Below, one piece after another: positions 9,852 to 19,213 of a stretch of DNA of 64,000 bases (position 1 is the first letter of the stretch; every line of letters starts with the position of its first letter). A program made the position numbers and the translations under genes. The notes beneath the pieces are model-generated. The model saw nothing but the letters and a program-made list of their open reading frames with translations. It searched no databases and was not told the DNA's origin. The stretch covers positions 4,650,001 through 4,714,000 of the forward strand of contig NZ_UGQM01000001.1 in assembly GCF_900454025.1 (NCBI RefSeq), read 5' to 3'. This DNA comes from Mycolicibacterium gilvum (GTDB taxonomy: Bacteria; Actinomycetota; Actinomycetes; Mycobacteriales; Mycobacteriaceae).

Positions 9852-11054
9852 ATGACCACCATCGGAACGGCGCTGTCACCGCGCGCCACGAAAGTCATGC
9901 TGCTCGGCTCCGGTGAGCTCGGTCGCGAGGTTCTGATCGCGCTGCAGCGCCTCGGCGTCGAGACCATCGCTGTCGACCGCTACGCCAACGCGCCCGGCCA
10001 GCAGGTCGCCCACCACGCGCGCACGATCGCGATGACCGATCCCGAGCAGTTGCGGGCGCTGATCGAGGCCGAACGGCCCGACCTGGTGGTGCCCGAGATC
10101 GAGGCCATCGCGACCCCGGCTCTCGAAGCGCTCGAGGCCGAGGGCGTGGCCACGGTGATCCCGACGGCCCGCGCCGCACGGCTGACCATGGACCGTGAGG
10201 GGATCCGTCGCCTCGCGGCCGAGACGCTGGGTCTGCCGACCAGCCCGTACCGGTTCTGCGACTCGCTGGAGGAACTGCGGGCCGCCATCGACGGCACCGT
10301 CGGCTACCCGTGCGTCGTCAAACCCGTGATGAGCAGCTCGGGTAAGGGGCAGTCGAAAATCGACGGCCCCGAGGACGTCGCACCCGCCTGGGAGTACGCG
10401 ATGTCGGGCAGCCGGGTCTCCAACACCCGCATCATCGTCGAGGGGTTCGTCGACTTCGACTACGAGATCACGCTGCTGACGGTGCGGGCCCGCGGCGCTT
10501 CGGGCGAAGTCCAGACGCAATTCTGTGAGCCCATCGGGCATCGGCAGGTCAGCGGTGACTATGTCGAGAGCTGGCAACCGCATCCGATGCCGTCGACCGC
10601 CCTGGACCGGTCGCGGCAGATCGCGAAGGCGGTGACCGAGAACCTCGGCGGACAGGGCATCTTCGGCGTGGAGCTGTTCGTGAAGGGCGACGACGTGTGG
10701 TTCAGCGAGGTCAGCCCGCGCCCACACGACACCGGCATGGTCACGATGGTCACGCAGTGGCAGAACGAGTTCGAGTTGCACGCGCGGGCGATCCTGGGCC
10801 TGCCGGTGGACACGACGCTGAAGTCGCCGGGCGCCAGCGCGGTGATCTACGGCGGGGTGGACGCCGAGGGTGTGGTGTTCGACGGCGTCGATCGGGCACT
10901 GGCGGTGCCGCACACCGATATCCGGCTGTTCGGCAAGCCGGAGAGTTTCGTCAACCGGCGGATGGGCGTCGCCCTGGCCTTCGCCGACGACGTCGACACC
11001 GCGCGCCGCAATGCCGCCGAGGCCGCGAGCCGGGTCACGCCGCGGGCGGTGTAG
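9852..11054 (+). CDS. purT: Formate-dependent phosphoribosylglycinamide formyltransferase (PurT)
   Basis: ATP-grasp enzyme that uses formate and ATP to formylate GAR in purine synthesis, bypassing folate. The 400 residues fit the family. Visible are the N-terminal [13 protein letters not shown] nucleotide fold, the ATP-grasp motif [26 protein letters not shown] and the metal/substrate segment [18 protein letters not shown]. Start: TACAAT (9837-9842) lies nine bases before ATG and no good Shine-Dalgarno is seen. In M. tuberculosis purT is elsewhere (Rv0389) and another gene occupies this spot, so this is a local difference in synteny. Confidence 0.95.
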   Translation: MTTIGTALSPRATKVMLLGSGELGREVLIALQRLGVETIAVDRYANAPGQQVAHHARTIAMTDPEQLRALIEAERPDLVVPEIEAIATPALEALEAEGVATVIPTARAARLTMDREGIRRLAAETLGLPTSPYRFCDSLEELRAAIDGTVGYPCVVKPVMSSSGKGQSKIDGPEDVAPAWEYAMSGSRVSNTRIIVEGFVDFDYEITLLTVRARGASGEVQTQFCEPIGHRQVSGDYVESWQPHPMPSTALDRSRQIAKAVTENLGGQGIFGVELFVKGDDVWFSEVSPRPHDTGMVTMVTQWQNEFELHARAILGLPVDTTLKSPGASAVIYGGVDAEGVVFDGVDRALAVPHTDIRLFGKPESFVNRRMGVALAFADDVDTARRNAAEAASRVTPRAV

Positions 11055-11062
11055 CGCTACGC

Positions 11063-11119
11063 CGAGCGTGCGTCCAGATCGCCGATTCTCGAAATCTCGG
11101 CGCGCTGAGCGCACGCTCG
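11063..11119. repeat. Intergenic inverted repeat CGAGCGTGCG ... CGCACGCTCG
   Basis: Arms at 11063-11072 and 11110-11119 are exact reverse complements separated by 37 nt. The element lies just after purT in a convergent junction. It shares size, placement and the CGAGC-containing outer arms with the repeat at 24718-24779, which suggests a family of intergenic palindromes. Confidence 0.55.
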
Positions 11120-11146
11120 CGGAGTAGGCCCACCCGCAGACGCGAA

Positions 11147-11176
11147 AAAGGGCGCCCACACGCGTGGACGCCCTTT
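11147..11176. terminator. Bidirectional hairpin terminator, purT / BI-1 gene
   Basis: AAAGGGCG at the left arm pairs with CGCCCTTT at the right arm; the stem extends to 13 bp with one mismatch around a four-base loop. A-residues flank the left and T-residues the right, so it can act for both the rightward purT and the leftward Bax-inhibitor-like gene. Confidence 0.75.
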
Positions 11177-11190
11177 CTCTGGGGGTACTG

Positions 11191-12048
11191 CTAGTCGTTG
11201 TTGAAGTAGCTCAGCAGACGCAGGATCTCGAGGTACAGCCAGACCAGGGTCACGGTCAGGCCGAGCGCGATGCCCCAGGCCGCCTTCTCCGGCGCGCCGG
11301 CGCGGACCATCTGGTCGGCGGCGTCGAAGTCGATCAGGAAGCTGAACGCGGCCAGGCCGATGCACAGCAGCGAGAAGCCGATGGCGAGCATGCCACCGTC
11401 ACGCAGGCCGAGGCCCGCGCCGCCACCGACGCCGAAGAGCGCCAGCACCAGGTTGAGCAGCATCAGCGCGACGACACCGAACAGGCCGGCAACGATCATG
11501 CGGGTGAACTTCGGGGTGACGCGGATGGCGCCGGTCTTGTAGACCACGAGCATGCCGAAGAACACGCCCAGCGTGCCGACGATCGCCTGCGCGATCATGC
11601 CGACGCCGCCGACAGAGACGATGTTGGCGAGCACGAAGGAGATCGCACCGAGGAACAGTCCCTCGAGTGCGGCGTAGCTCAGCACGATCGCCGGGTTGTC
11701 CTGCTTGCGCCCGAACGTGGCGACGAGGACCAGCGCGAGACCGCCGAGCGCACCCACCAGGGTGAACGGCATCGCCAGACCGACGTTGCCGCTGACGAGG
11801 AAGTACGACACGACCGCGACGGCCGTCAGGACGCCGAGCGTCATGCCGGTCTTCATCACGACGTCGTCGATTGTCAGCGCACGGGAGACGCCGCGCTGCT
11901 GCTGGTCCGGATACTGCTGTGAGGTGTACGGATCGGCGTGGACCGCCTGCGCACCGTAGCCGGCGGCGGCTCCCGTACCGAATTGCGCGTAACCGCCCTG
12001 CTGCTGCTTAGGCAGTGAGCGGAATACCGGGTTGCTGCTTTCGCGCAC
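11191..12048 (-). CDS. Bax inhibitor-1/YccA-family membrane protein (Rv1072 family)
   Basis: A 285-residue polytopic protein with a cytoplasmic N-terminus (RESSNPVFRSLPKQQQGGYAQFG is characteristic of mycobacterial members) followed by seven hydrophobic helices. The C-terminal SFLIDFDAADQMV ... LGLTVTLVWLYLEILRLL segment is typical of the BI-1/YccA family, some of which act as calcium leak channels. The GTG at 12048 is chosen because AAAGGA lies seven bases upstream and the protein then begins as its relatives do. Position agrees with Rv1072. The role in mycobacteria is not established. Confidence 0.85.
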   Translation of the reverse strand: MRESSNPVFRSLPKQQQGGYAQFGTGAAAGYGAQAVHADPYTSQQYPDQQQRGVSRALTIDDVVMKTGMTLGVLTAVAVVSYFLVSGNVGLAMPFTLVGALGGLALVLVATFGRKQDNPAIVLSYAALEGLFLGAISFVLANIVSVGGVGMIAQAIVGTLGVFFGMLVVYKTGAIRVTPKFTRMIVAGLFGVVALMLLNLVLALFGVGGGAGLGLRDGGMLAIGFSLLCIGLAAFSFLIDFDAADQMVRAGAPEKAAWGIALGLTVTLVWLYLEILRLLSYFNND

Positions 12049-12223
12049 CGTCGGTTCCTTTCGTATCTCGCGTGGTCTCGCCTTGTGACGATCACAAGGT
12101 GAACGTCTGTCCTTCCCGGGCGGTTCCCGTCGGACGGAAAAATCCGCCGCGGCCTCCCAGGCCATTCACAGGAAACCTTACCCGGGCATGCCTTCGGTCG
12201 GGCGACGATCTACATTGCATTCC

Positions 12224-13270
12224 GTGGACGAAAACGAGGATGTCCTAGTAACCGTAGCCAACGGGATCGGTCGCATCACGCTGAACCGGCCCAAGGCGAT
12301 CAACTCGCTGACCCATCCGATGGTCACCGCGATCGACGCGACGCTCAAAACCTGGCAGACCGACGACTCGGTGACGGCGGTCCTCGTCACCGGCGCCGGG
12401 GAGCGCGGGCTGTGCGCCGGCGGCGACGTCGTCGCGATCTATCACGACGCGAAGGTCCGAGGTGCGCAGACCAGACGGTTCTGGCACGACGAGTACCTGC
12501 TGAACTCCTACATCGGGCGCTACCCGAAGCCCTATGTCGCGATCATGAACGGCATCACCATGGGTGGCGGCGTCGGGATCAGCGCACACGGCAGCGTCCG
12601 GGTGGTCACCGAGACGACGAAGATGGCGATGCCCGAGGTGGGCATCGGGTTCATCCCCGACGTCGGCGGCACGTTCATCCTGTCCAGGACGCCGGGGCTG
12701 CTCGGAGTGCACGCGGCGATGACGGGCGCACCCTTCTCCGGCGCTGACGCGATCGAGATGGGATTCGCCGACCACTTCGTGCCGCAGGACCAACTGGAGG
12801 CGTTCGTCGCCGCGGTCGAGGCCGACGGTGTCGACGCGGCGGTCGCGGCCCACGCCCAGCAGCCCCCGCCCAGCCCGCTCTCGGCACACCGGGAGTGGAT
12901 CGACAGCTGCTACGCCGCCGGGACGGCCGACGACATCGTCTCCGCACTGCGCGCGCACGGCGCCCAACCGGCGACGGACGCGGCCGACCTGATCGCGTCG
13001 CGTTCCCCGGTGGCGGTGTCCGTCGCGCTGGAAGCGGTCCGCCGGGCCGCCGGGCTCGCCACACTGGAGGACGTGCTGCGTCAGGAGTTCCGGACCTCGA
13101 TCGCGGCGCTGCGTTCCCACGATCTCGTCGAGGGCATCCGCGCGTTGCTCATCGACAAGGACAAGAACCCCCAGTGGTCACCCGCCACGTTGGCCGACGT
13201 GACCGCCGCAGACATCGAGGCGTACTTCGTCTCCGCGGACCCTGACATCAACTTCGAGGAGCAGTCATGA
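12224..13270 (+). CDS. echA9: 3-Hydroxyisobutyryl-CoA hydrolase-type crotonase (EchA9)
   Basis: A 348-residue crotonase-fold protein in the length range of 3-hydroxyisobutyryl-CoA hydrolase, longer than ordinary enoyl-CoA hydratases. Visible are [14 protein letters not shown], the oxyanion loop [23 protein letters not shown], and [21 protein letters not shown]. It likely acts in valine or branched short-chain acyl-CoA degradation. The GTG at 12224 is preferred because TACATT (12211-12216) precedes it by seven bases (leaderless); an upstream ATG at 12188 overlaps that promoter. It overlaps echA8 by four bases, so the two are translationally coupled. Confidence 0.88.
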   Translation: MDENEDVLVTVANGIGRITLNRPKAINSLTHPMVTAIDATLKTWQTDDSVTAVLVTGAGERGLCAGGDVVAIYHDAKVRGAQTRRFWHDEYLLNSYIGRYPKPYVAIMNGITMGGGVGISAHGSVRVVTETTKMAMPEVGIGFIPDVGGTFILSRTPGLLGVHAAMTGAPFSGADAIEMGFADHFVPQDQLEAFVAAVEADGVDAAVAAHAQQPPPSPLSAHREWIDSCYAAGTADDIVSALRAHGAQPATDAADLIASRSPVAVSVALEAVRRAAGLATLEDVLRQEFRTSIAALRSHDLVEGIRALLIDKDKNPQWSPATLADVTAADIEAYFVSADPDINFEEQS

Positions 13271-14040
13271 CTTTCGAGACCATCCTGGTCGACCGCGACG
13301 ACCGCGTCGCGACGATCACGCTGAACCGGCCGAAGGCGCTCAACGCGCTCAACACCCAGGTGATGAACGAAGTCACCACGGCCGCAGCCGAGCTCGATGC
13401 CGAGCCCGGCGTCGGCGCCATCATCGTCACCGGAAGCGAGAGGGCGTTCGCGGCAGGGGCCGACATCAAGGAGATGGCCTCGCTGTCGTTCGCCGATGTC
13501 TTCTCCTCCGACTTCTTCGCCGCGTGGGGCAAATTCGCCGCCACCCGCACCCCGACGATCGCCGCGGTGGCCGGTTACGCGCTGGGCGGCGGCTGCGAGC
13601 TCGCGATGATGTGCGACATCCTGATCGCCGCCGACACCGCGAAGTTCGGGCAGCCCGAGATCAAGCTCGGCGTGCTGCCCGGCATGGGCGGATCGCAACG
13701 GCTGACGCGCGCGATCGGCAAGGCCAAGGCGATGGACCTGATCCTGACCGGCCGCAACATGGACGCCGAGGAGGCCGAGCGCGCGGGCCTGGTCTCACGC
13801 GTCGTTCCGGCGGACTCGCTGCTGTCGGAGGCCAAGGCCGTCGCACAGACGATCGCGGGGATGTCGCTGTCGGCATCGCGGATGGCCAAGGAGGCCGTCG
13901 ACCGGGCATTCGAGACGACACTGTCCGAAGGCCTGCTGTATGAGCGCCGGTTGTTCCACTCGGCGTTCGCCACCGACGACCAGACCGAGGGGATGAACGC
14001 GTTCAGCGAGAAACGTTCGCCGAACTTCACCCATCGCTAG
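13267..14040 (+). CDS. echA8: Enoyl-CoA hydratase (EchA8)
   Basis: A 257-residue crotonase of standard length. Signature segments are [12 protein letters not shown], the oxyanion loop [11 protein letters not shown], the catalytic Glu in [11 protein letters not shown] and the second Glu in [15 protein letters not shown]. It hydrates trans-2-enoyl-CoA in beta-oxidation. It begins at an ATG overlapping the echA9 stop. In M. tuberculosis the orthologue Rv1070c lies in the same arrangement. Its TAG stop is reused as the first bases of a TAGAGT -10 box for the next gene. Confidence 0.93.
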   Translation: MTFETILVDRDDRVATITLNRPKALNALNTQVMNEVTTAAAELDAEPGVGAIIVTGSERAFAAGADIKEMASLSFADVFSSDFFAAWGKFAATRTPTIAAVAGYALGGGCELAMMCDILIAADTAKFGQPEIKLGVLPGMGGSQRLTRAIGKAKAMDLILTGRNMDAEEAERAGLVSRVVPADSLLSEAKAVAQTIAGMSLSASRMAKEAVDRAFETTLSEGLLYERRLFHSAFATDDQTEGMNAFSEKRSPNFTHR

Positions 14041-14049
14041 AGTTCATGC

Positions 14050-15759
14050 GTGACCACCGGTGAAGCCCCCGCCGAGGCGCTCGAAGAGACGCCTGCGCCC
14101 GTCCCCGAGGCGCCGTCCCGGCGCGGTTGGTGGATCCGGCGCTACACGTTCACCGGTACCGCGGTCGGTCTCGTCTTCCTCTTCCTGTCGCTGACACCGT
14201 CGCTGCTGCCGCGCGGCCCGCTGTTCCAGGGCCTGGTCAGCGGCGGTGCGGGCGCGATCGGTTACGCCCTCGGGGTGTTCGGCGTGTGGCTCGTGCGTTT
14301 CATGCGCTCCAAGGACACGTCGCCGCCGGCGCCGCGGTGGGCATGGCCGACGCTCGTCACGGTCGGCCTGATCGGGCTGATCGTGATGGTGTTCCGCTTC
14401 CACAGTTGGCAGGACGACGTCCGGGACCTGATGGGGGTTCCCCGGCTCACGTTCTGGGATTACCCACTGGCGGCGGCGATCTCGGTGGTCACACTGTTCC
14501 TGTTCGTCGAGATCGGTCAGCTGGTCGGCAGGCTGGTGCGCTTCCTGGTGCGGCAGGTCGACCGCGTCGCGCCCCCGAGGATCGCGGCCGTGGTCGTCGT
14601 CGCCTTGTTGCTCGCGCTCACCATCGCGCTGCTCAACGGCGTCGTGGTGCGCTTCGCGATGAGCACCATCAACAGCACCTTCGCCTCGGTGAACGACGAG
14701 ACCGATCCGGATAACCCTGCGCCCCAATCGGTTCTGCGATCCGGAGGGCCCGAGTCGTTGGTCAGCTGGGAGTCGCTCGGGCACCAGGGACGGGTGTTCG
14801 TCGCCAACGGGCCGACGGTCGACGAGCTGACCTCGTTCAACGGCAGCCCCGCCACCGAGCCGATCCGCGCCTACGCCGGGCTGAACTCCGCGGACGGCAT
14901 CAAGGAGACCGCGGCCCTGGCCGCGCAGGAACTCCAGCGCACCGGTGGGCTCCAGCGGGCGGTCGTCGCGGTCGCGACCACGACCGGAACCGGGTGGATC
15001 AACGAGGCGGAAGCCTCTGCGCTGGAGTACATGTACAACGGCGACACCGCGATCGTGTCGATGCAGTACTCGTTCCTGCCGAGTTGGCTGTCGTTCCTCG
15101 TCGACAAGGAGAACGCCCGGCAGGCGGGTCAGGCCCTGTTCGAGGCCATCGACGCGCTGGTCCGCGAGATGCCCGAGGCGCAGCGGCCGAAGCTGGTGGT
15201 GTTCGGCGAGAGCCTCGGATCGTTCGGCGGGGAGGCGCCTTTCCTCGCGCTGAACAACCTGATCGCCCGTACCGACGGCGCACTGTTCAGCGGGCCGACG
15301 TTCAACAACACGATCTGGGAGGACCTCACCCGCAACCGGGATCCCGGTTCGCCGGAGTGGCTGCCGATCTACGACAGGGGCGAGAACGTCCGGTTCGTCG
15401 CCGATCCGGCCGACTTCGCCCGGCCGCAGGATCCGTGGGAGCAGCCGCGGGTGGTGTATCTGCAGCACGCGTCGGATCCGATCGCGTGGTGGAACACCGA
15501 TCTGCTGTTCACCAAACCGGACTGGCTGCGGGAGGCACGGGGTTCCGATGTCTCGCCCGACATGGAGTGGATCCCGGTCGTGACGTTCCTGCAGGTGTCG
15601 GCCGACATGGCGGTGGCCGTCGACGTGCCCGACGGTCACGGGCACGTCTATGTGCGCAACGTCGCCAACGCGTGGGCGGCGATCCTGGAACCACCCGGCT
15701 GGACGCCGGAGAAGACCGAGAAGCTGCGCACGATGCTGCGCAGCGACGAGAACTCCTAG
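14050..15759 (+). CDS. Membrane-anchored alpha/beta-hydrolase-family protein (Rv1069c family)
   Basis: A 569-residue protein with four or so N-terminal hydrophobic helices between about 35 and 215, then a large extracytoplasmic alpha/beta-hydrolase domain. The nucleophile motif is GESLG in VVFGESLGSFGGEAPF. This is the bipartite Abhydrolase_9 architecture of Rv1069c. The GTG start is placed six bases after TAGAGT (14038-14043), a leaderless arrangement in which the -10 box contains the echA8 stop codon. The stop interlocks with the convergent rhodanese gene in CTAG at 15756-15759. Substrate unknown. Confidence 0.85.
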   Translation: MTTGEAPAEALEETPAPVPEAPSRRGWWIRRYTFTGTAVGLVFLFLSLTPSLLPRGPLFQGLVSGGAGAIGYALGVFGVWLVRFMRSKDTSPPAPRWAWPTLVTVGLIGLIVMVFRFHSWQDDVRDLMGVPRLTFWDYPLAAAISVVTLFLFVEIGQLVGRLVRFLVRQVDRVAPPRIAAVVVVALLLALTIALLNGVVVRFAMSTINSTFASVNDETDPDNPAPQSVLRSGGPESLVSWESLGHQGRVFVANGPTVDELTSFNGSPATEPIRAYAGLNSADGIKETAALAAQELQRTGGLQRAVVAVATTTGTGWINEAEASALEYMYNGDTAIVSMQYSFLPSWLSFLVDKENARQAGQALFEAIDALVREMPEAQRPKLVVFGESLGSFGGEAPFLALNNLIARTDGALFSGPTFNNTIWEDLTRNRDPGSPEWLPIYDRGENVRFVADPADFARPQDPWEQPRVVYLQHASDPIAWWNTDLLFTKPDWLREARGSDVSPDMEWIPVVTFLQVSADMAVAVDVPDGHGHVYVRNVANAWAAILEPPGWTPEKTEKLRTMLRSDENS

Positions 15760-16124
15760 TTCAGAACCGCTTTGAGGGCGTGATAGCCGCCGATCACATC
15801 GGTGGCACGGTGCAGGCCCAACTCCTGGAGTGACGCCGCCGCGAGACTGGACGTATATCCCTCGGAGCACAACACGACCCATTCGACGTCGTCGCCGACG
15901 GCGTGCGGGATGCGGGCGTCGCTGGTGGGGTCGCACCGCCACTCCAGCACGTTGCGTTCGATGATCAGCGCCGCGGAGATCTCACCCTCCGTGGCGCGCT
16001 GCGCCGCGGGCCGGATGTCGACGAGCACCGCGCCTCGCGCCAGAGCGTCGGGCACCTCGTCGGCCGTCAGCCGGGTGAGCCTCGCTCGTGCCCGGTCGAG
16101 GACGGCGTCGATACGGCTGGTCAT
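15756..16124 (-). CDS. Rhodanese-domain sulfurtransferase
   Basis: A 122-residue single rhodanese domain. It has LVDIRPAAQRATEGEI near residue 34-50 and the catalytic Cys86 in VVLCSEGYTSSLAA. It should transfer sulfane sulfur from a persulfide donor to an acceptor. Its ATG shares one base with the TGA of the cysteine dioxygenase gene, so the two are a tightly coupled operon. The pairing implies handling of cysteine-derived sulfur. The pair corresponds by position to Rv1066/Rv1065. Confidence 0.9.
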   Translation of the reverse strand: MTSRIDAVLDRARARLTRLTADEVPDALARGAVLVDIRPAAQRATEGEISAALIIERNVLEWRCDPTSDARIPHAVGDDVEWVVLCSEGYTSSLAAASLQELGLHRATDVIGGYHALKAVLN

Positions 16125-16642
16125 CAGTCGCCCTCCGGCTTGTCGGTCAGTTGGGTGCGCTTGCGCCGCAACGTGTTGCGATCGGTGACGTCGTAATACG
16201 ACATCGCGGTCAACGGAGGCGAATAGGCGTGCACGCTCAGGGTCGGCGCCGGCGCGATCCCTCCAACGGTGACGCCGTCTCGGGCCCAGACGACGTCGTG
16301 AACCCACCCGAGCGGAAACGCGGCCTGGTCGCCGGCAACCAATCGGCGGTCCCGCAACGCGCTTCCGTCCCAGCGTGTTTCACGCAGGGCCCCGGACACC
16401 ACGGTCAGCGCGCCGAGCGATCCGCCGTGGTCGTGGAGTTCGGTCGAGCAGTCCGGGACCCAGCTGATCAGCCACACGTCGAGTTCCTCGTTGCCGTGCA
16501 GCCGGGTGAACCACCGTTCGGTGGTCGGCGGCCCGCCCGCGGGAAGGACATGGTCGTAGTCGCCACCGAGAATGTCGTCGGCGAAGCGGTCGGTGACGTG
16601 CAGCAGGTCGGCTGGGCGCAGACGCGTGGGGGCCAGGGCCAT
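16124..16642 (-). CDS. Cysteine dioxygenase-type cupin
   Basis: A 172-residue cupin of the cysteine dioxygenase type I family, which oxidises cysteine to cysteine sulfinate using non-haem iron. The three-His ligand set is visible: His70 and His72 in ELHDHGGS and His115 in GWVHDVV. The Arg/Tyr substrate residues are harder to place. It heads a two-gene operon with the rhodanese gene. Upstream is a 215-nt spacer shared with the divergent lpqV. Related bacterial cupins act on 3-mercaptopropionate, so the thiol substrate is inferred, not shown. Confidence 0.87.
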   Translation of the reverse strand: MALAPTRLRPADLLHVTDRFADDILGGDYDHVLPAGGPPTTERWFTRLHGNEELDVWLISWVPDCSTELHDHGGSLGALTVVSGALRETRWDGSALRDRRLVAGDQAAFPLGWVHDVVWARDGVTVGGIAPAPTLSVHAYSPPLTAMSYYDVTDRNTLRRKRTQLTDKPEGD

Positions 16643-16857
16643 TAGAGAACTCCAGGGAGACAGACAGACGAACGGATCAGGGGGCAGGCGGTCAGGCCTG
16701 ACAACACTCCTGATTTCGCGTCACGTCGGTCACCGGGCAAGTGTTCCACAGGGGCGAGTCGGATCGCCACCGCCGCGAATTAATCTCACCGTGAATCTGG
16801 AAAGCCCCAGTTGGGCCCTCGCCACCTCCCTCGACGGCCGTTGCATAGATTGGCGGG

Positions 16858-17295
16858 ATGCGCCCGAATCTGCGTCCCCTGCTCAGCGCCGGCGGCGCCG
16901 CCGCCCTGCTGGTCGTCGCCGCCTGCTCGTCGGGCACCGAAGCCCCATCGACGTCGACGGGGCCCGCGACGCCGACCTCGAGCTCGGAGGCGGTGACGAC
17001 CCCAGGGGCCCCGGCCGCACCCGGGATGTCACCGGACGGGGTGACGACTGCGGTCGACGCACCGGCGGAGTCCACCGAGGACGACTACTTCCAGGCCTGC
17101 CGGGCCGCCAGGGCCTGGATGGACCAGCAGGGCGGTGACCCGCGCTCGCAGATCGAGCCGTATCTGAAGACGGTGCAGAGCGAGCAGACCGCCGGCCCGG
17201 GGACGTTCGGCGAGCGCTGGTCCGACCTGTCCCCCGGTCAGCAGTCCGCGGTCATCGTCGCCGTCGAGGCGGCGGCCGACGCGTTGTGCGGCTAG
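16858..17295 (+). CDS. lpqV: Lipoprotein LpqV
   Basis: A 145-residue lipoprotein with a lipobox at VVAAC (Cys23) after a short signal peptide, then a Thr/Ser/Pro-rich linker to about residue 75. A small C-terminal domain contains DDYFQACRAARAWMDQQGG and two further Cys (in FQAC and ALCG) that could form a disulfide. Length and position fit LpqV (Rv1064c). TAGATT (16846-16851) lies six bases before the ATG, so translation is probably leaderless. The stop interlocks with that of the convergent ArsR-type gene in CTAG at 17292-17295. Function unknown. Confidence 0.85.
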   Translation: MRPNLRPLLSAGGAAALLVVAACSSGTEAPSTSTGPATPTSSSEAVTTPGAPAAPGMSPDGVTTAVDAPAESTEDDYFQACRAARAWMDQQGGDPRSQIEPYLKTVQSEQTAGPGTFGERWSDLSPGQQSAVIVAVEAAADALCG

Positions 17296-18098
17296 GCGCC
17301 CACCGCCACCCGGTCGAGCTCGAGATGGGTCTTGAGGTCGGACAGCTTCGACGGCCACCCACCTGAGACCAGCTCGCGCACAATGCTTTCCGATGGGAAA
17401 CCGGTGTGGGTGACGGTCAGCTTGACCCTGCCGTCCTCGACGGACTCGATGTCGAAGACGACCTGCGAACGCGGTTCGGCGGCGGCCCGTTCGATCACGT
17501 CCTCAGAGAGTCCCACCGTCGTGAGGTCCTTCGTGAAGGTGTGGAACGTGAACGCGAGCCGCCGGTAGGGCTCACACTCGAGGATCACCTGCTCGGGGCT
17601 GGTGATGGACAGATCGCCGTCGCGCCATGCGAATGTCGAGCCGACCTGCCAGTCGGAGACAAGTCCGTGGCCCATGTAGCGCTCGGAGAACGCCGGATCG
17701 GTGACGGCCTGCCACAATCGCTCCGGGGTGGTCCTGATGTAGGTCGTGTAGACGAAGTCGGCCGCTGCCGAATGGGTGTTGTCTGCCATGGGATTCCGCT
17801 CCAATGCTGTTTTCAGGTCCGCGAGCGTCTGGGCCCGCATCCGGTCGTAGTGGTTGATCCAGCGGTCGGCGATGGCGTTGATGGGTTCGGCGTTGAGGTA
17901 GTGCAATTTCTCCCTGCCCTGCCACACGATGCTCACGAGGTTGGCGTCCTCGAGCACCTTGAGATGCTTGCTGACCGACTGCCGGGCCATGTCCAGCCCG
18001 GCACACAGTTCCCGAAGACTCTGCCCGTTGCGGGCGTTCAAGTTGTCGAGAAGTCTGCGCCGACTGGGGTCGGCGAGCGCGCGGAACACCTCGTCCAT
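17292..18098 (-). CDS. ArsR-type HTH fused to an SRPBCC (AHSA1-like) domain
   Basis: A 268-residue fusion. Residues 1 to about 95 form an ArsR winged helix (ALADPSRRRLLDNL, then MARQSVSKHLKVLEDANLV). Residues about 112-262 are an SRPBCC/AHSA1-like ligand-binding fold (YIRTTPERLWQAVTDPAFSERYMGHG). These two domains often occur as adjacent genes in actinobacteria; here an internal Met at the junction (NPMADNT) may mark the old start of the second gene. The regulatory and ligand-binding parts are thus in one chain. Two near-identical operators lie in front of it, suggesting autoregulation. No metal-binding Cys motif is seen in the HTH part. Confidence 0.85.
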   Translation of the reverse strand: MDEVFRALADPSRRRLLDNLNARNGQSLRELCAGLDMARQSVSKHLKVLEDANLVSIVWQGREKLHYLNAEPINAIADRWINHYDRMRAQTLADLKTALERNPMADNTHSAAADFVYTTYIRTTPERLWQAVTDPAFSERYMGHGLVSDWQVGSTFAWRDGDLSITSPEQVILECEPYRRLAFTFHTFTKDLTTVGLSEDVIERAAAEPRSQVVFDIESVEDGRVKLTVTHTGFPSESIVRELVSGGWPSKLSDLKTHLELDRVAVGA

Positions 18099-18119
18099 GC
18101 CTCTAGTTCTCCCACATAT

Positions 18120-18165
18120 GCAGCCTTGTGGCTACATGTCCGACATTAGGCAGCCGCACGGCTGC
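18120..18165. promoter_or_regulatory. Paired operators for the ArsR-SRPBCC regulator
   Basis: Two inverted repeats of the form GCAGCC-N4-GGCT(A/G)C lie at 18120-18135 and 18150-18165. Both are followed by ATGTC. They are exactly 30 bp apart start to start, about three helical turns, so two dimers would bind the same face of DNA. They sit between the divergent regulator and patatin genes. Confidence 0.65.
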
Positions 18166-18211
18166 ATGTCAAGAGGCCGCCGACCGCCCCGGGGTGCGCC
18201 AGAATGGATCC

Positions 18212-19213
18212 ATGCGGGTCGCACTGGCTCTGGGAAGCGGTGGGGCGCGCGGCTATGCCCACATCGGGGTCCTCAACGAGTTGCGCGAACGCGGCCATGA
18301 GGTCGTCGGTATCGCCGGGTCCTCGATGGGAGCGCTCGTCGGGGGCCTGGAGGCCGCGGGTAAGACCGATGAATTCACGTTGTGGGCAACGTCTTTGACC
18401 CAACGCGCGGTGTTACGACTCCTCGACCCGTCCATCTCGTCGCCCGGGGTGCTGCGGGCCGAGAAGATCCTGGAGTCCGTCCGGGACATCCTGGGCGAGG
18501 TCACCATCGAGGATCTGCCCATTCCGTACACCTCGGTGGCCACGGATCTGATCACCGGCAAGTCGGTCTGGATGCAGCGCGGACGGGTCGACGACGCGAT
18601 CCGCGCGTCGATCGCGATTCCGGGGTTGATCACCCCGCATGTGCTCGGCGGTCGCCTGCTCGCCGACGGGGGGATCCTCGATCCGTTGCCGATGGCGCCG
18701 ATCGCCGCCGCCCCCGCCGACATCACCATCGCCGTCAGCCTCTCGGGTGAGGACCCCGCCGTCGACCGCCGCATGCAGGACCTCCGGCAGCCGACCACGG
18801 ACTGGCTCAGCCGCATGTGGCGGTCCAGTTCGTCGCTGCTCGACACGAAGGCCGCACGATCCCTGCTGGAGACACCTACCGGGCGCGCGGTGCTCGGCCG
18901 ATTCGTGGCGGCCGACGACGAGCCCATCGACGCACCGCCCGAGGTCGTCAAGCACGACTCCGCCGACGCGACGGGCGTTCCCGAACTGCCCAGGCTGGGA
19001 AGCTTCGAGGTGATGAACCGCGTCATCGACATCGCCCAGTCGGCGCTGGCACGCCACACGCTGGCCGCCTATCCCCCGGACCTGCTCATCGAGGTCCCCC
19101 GCACGGTGTGCCGCAGCCTCGACTTCCACCGCGCGCACGAGGTGATCGAGATCGGACAGGAACTCGCCAGTGCGGCGCTGGAGGCGCTGGACCCGGAACC
19201 GTCAGAGGCCTGA
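18212..19213 (+). CDS. Patatin-like phospholipase (Rv1063c family)
   Basis: A 333-residue patatin-fold lipid acyl hydrolase. The oxyanion loop is GSGGARG (8-14), the nucleophile Ser38 is in GSSMG, and the dyad Asp152 is in DGG. The protein starts at the conserved MRVALALGSGGARGYAHIG; a CAGAAT box lies six bases before the ATG. It lies next to, and overlaps by 12 bp at its 3' end, the convergent second patatin gene, the same arrangement as Rv1063c and Rv1062. No signal peptide is apparent. It may fall under the paired operators just upstream. Confidence 0.9.
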   Translation: MRVALALGSGGARGYAHIGVLNELRERGHEVVGIAGSSMGALVGGLEAAGKTDEFTLWATSLTQRAVLRLLDPSISSPGVLRAEKILESVRDILGEVTIEDLPIPYTSVATDLITGKSVWMQRGRVDDAIRASIAIPGLITPHVLGGRLLADGGILDPLPMAPIAAAPADITIAVSLSGEDPAVDRRMQDLRQPTTDWLSRMWRSSSSLLDTKAARSLLETPTGRAVLGRFVAADDEPIDAPPEVVKHDSADATGVPELPRLGSFEVMNRVIDIAQSALARHTLAAYPPDLLIEVPRTVCRSLDFHRAHEVIEIGQELASAALEALDPEPSEA

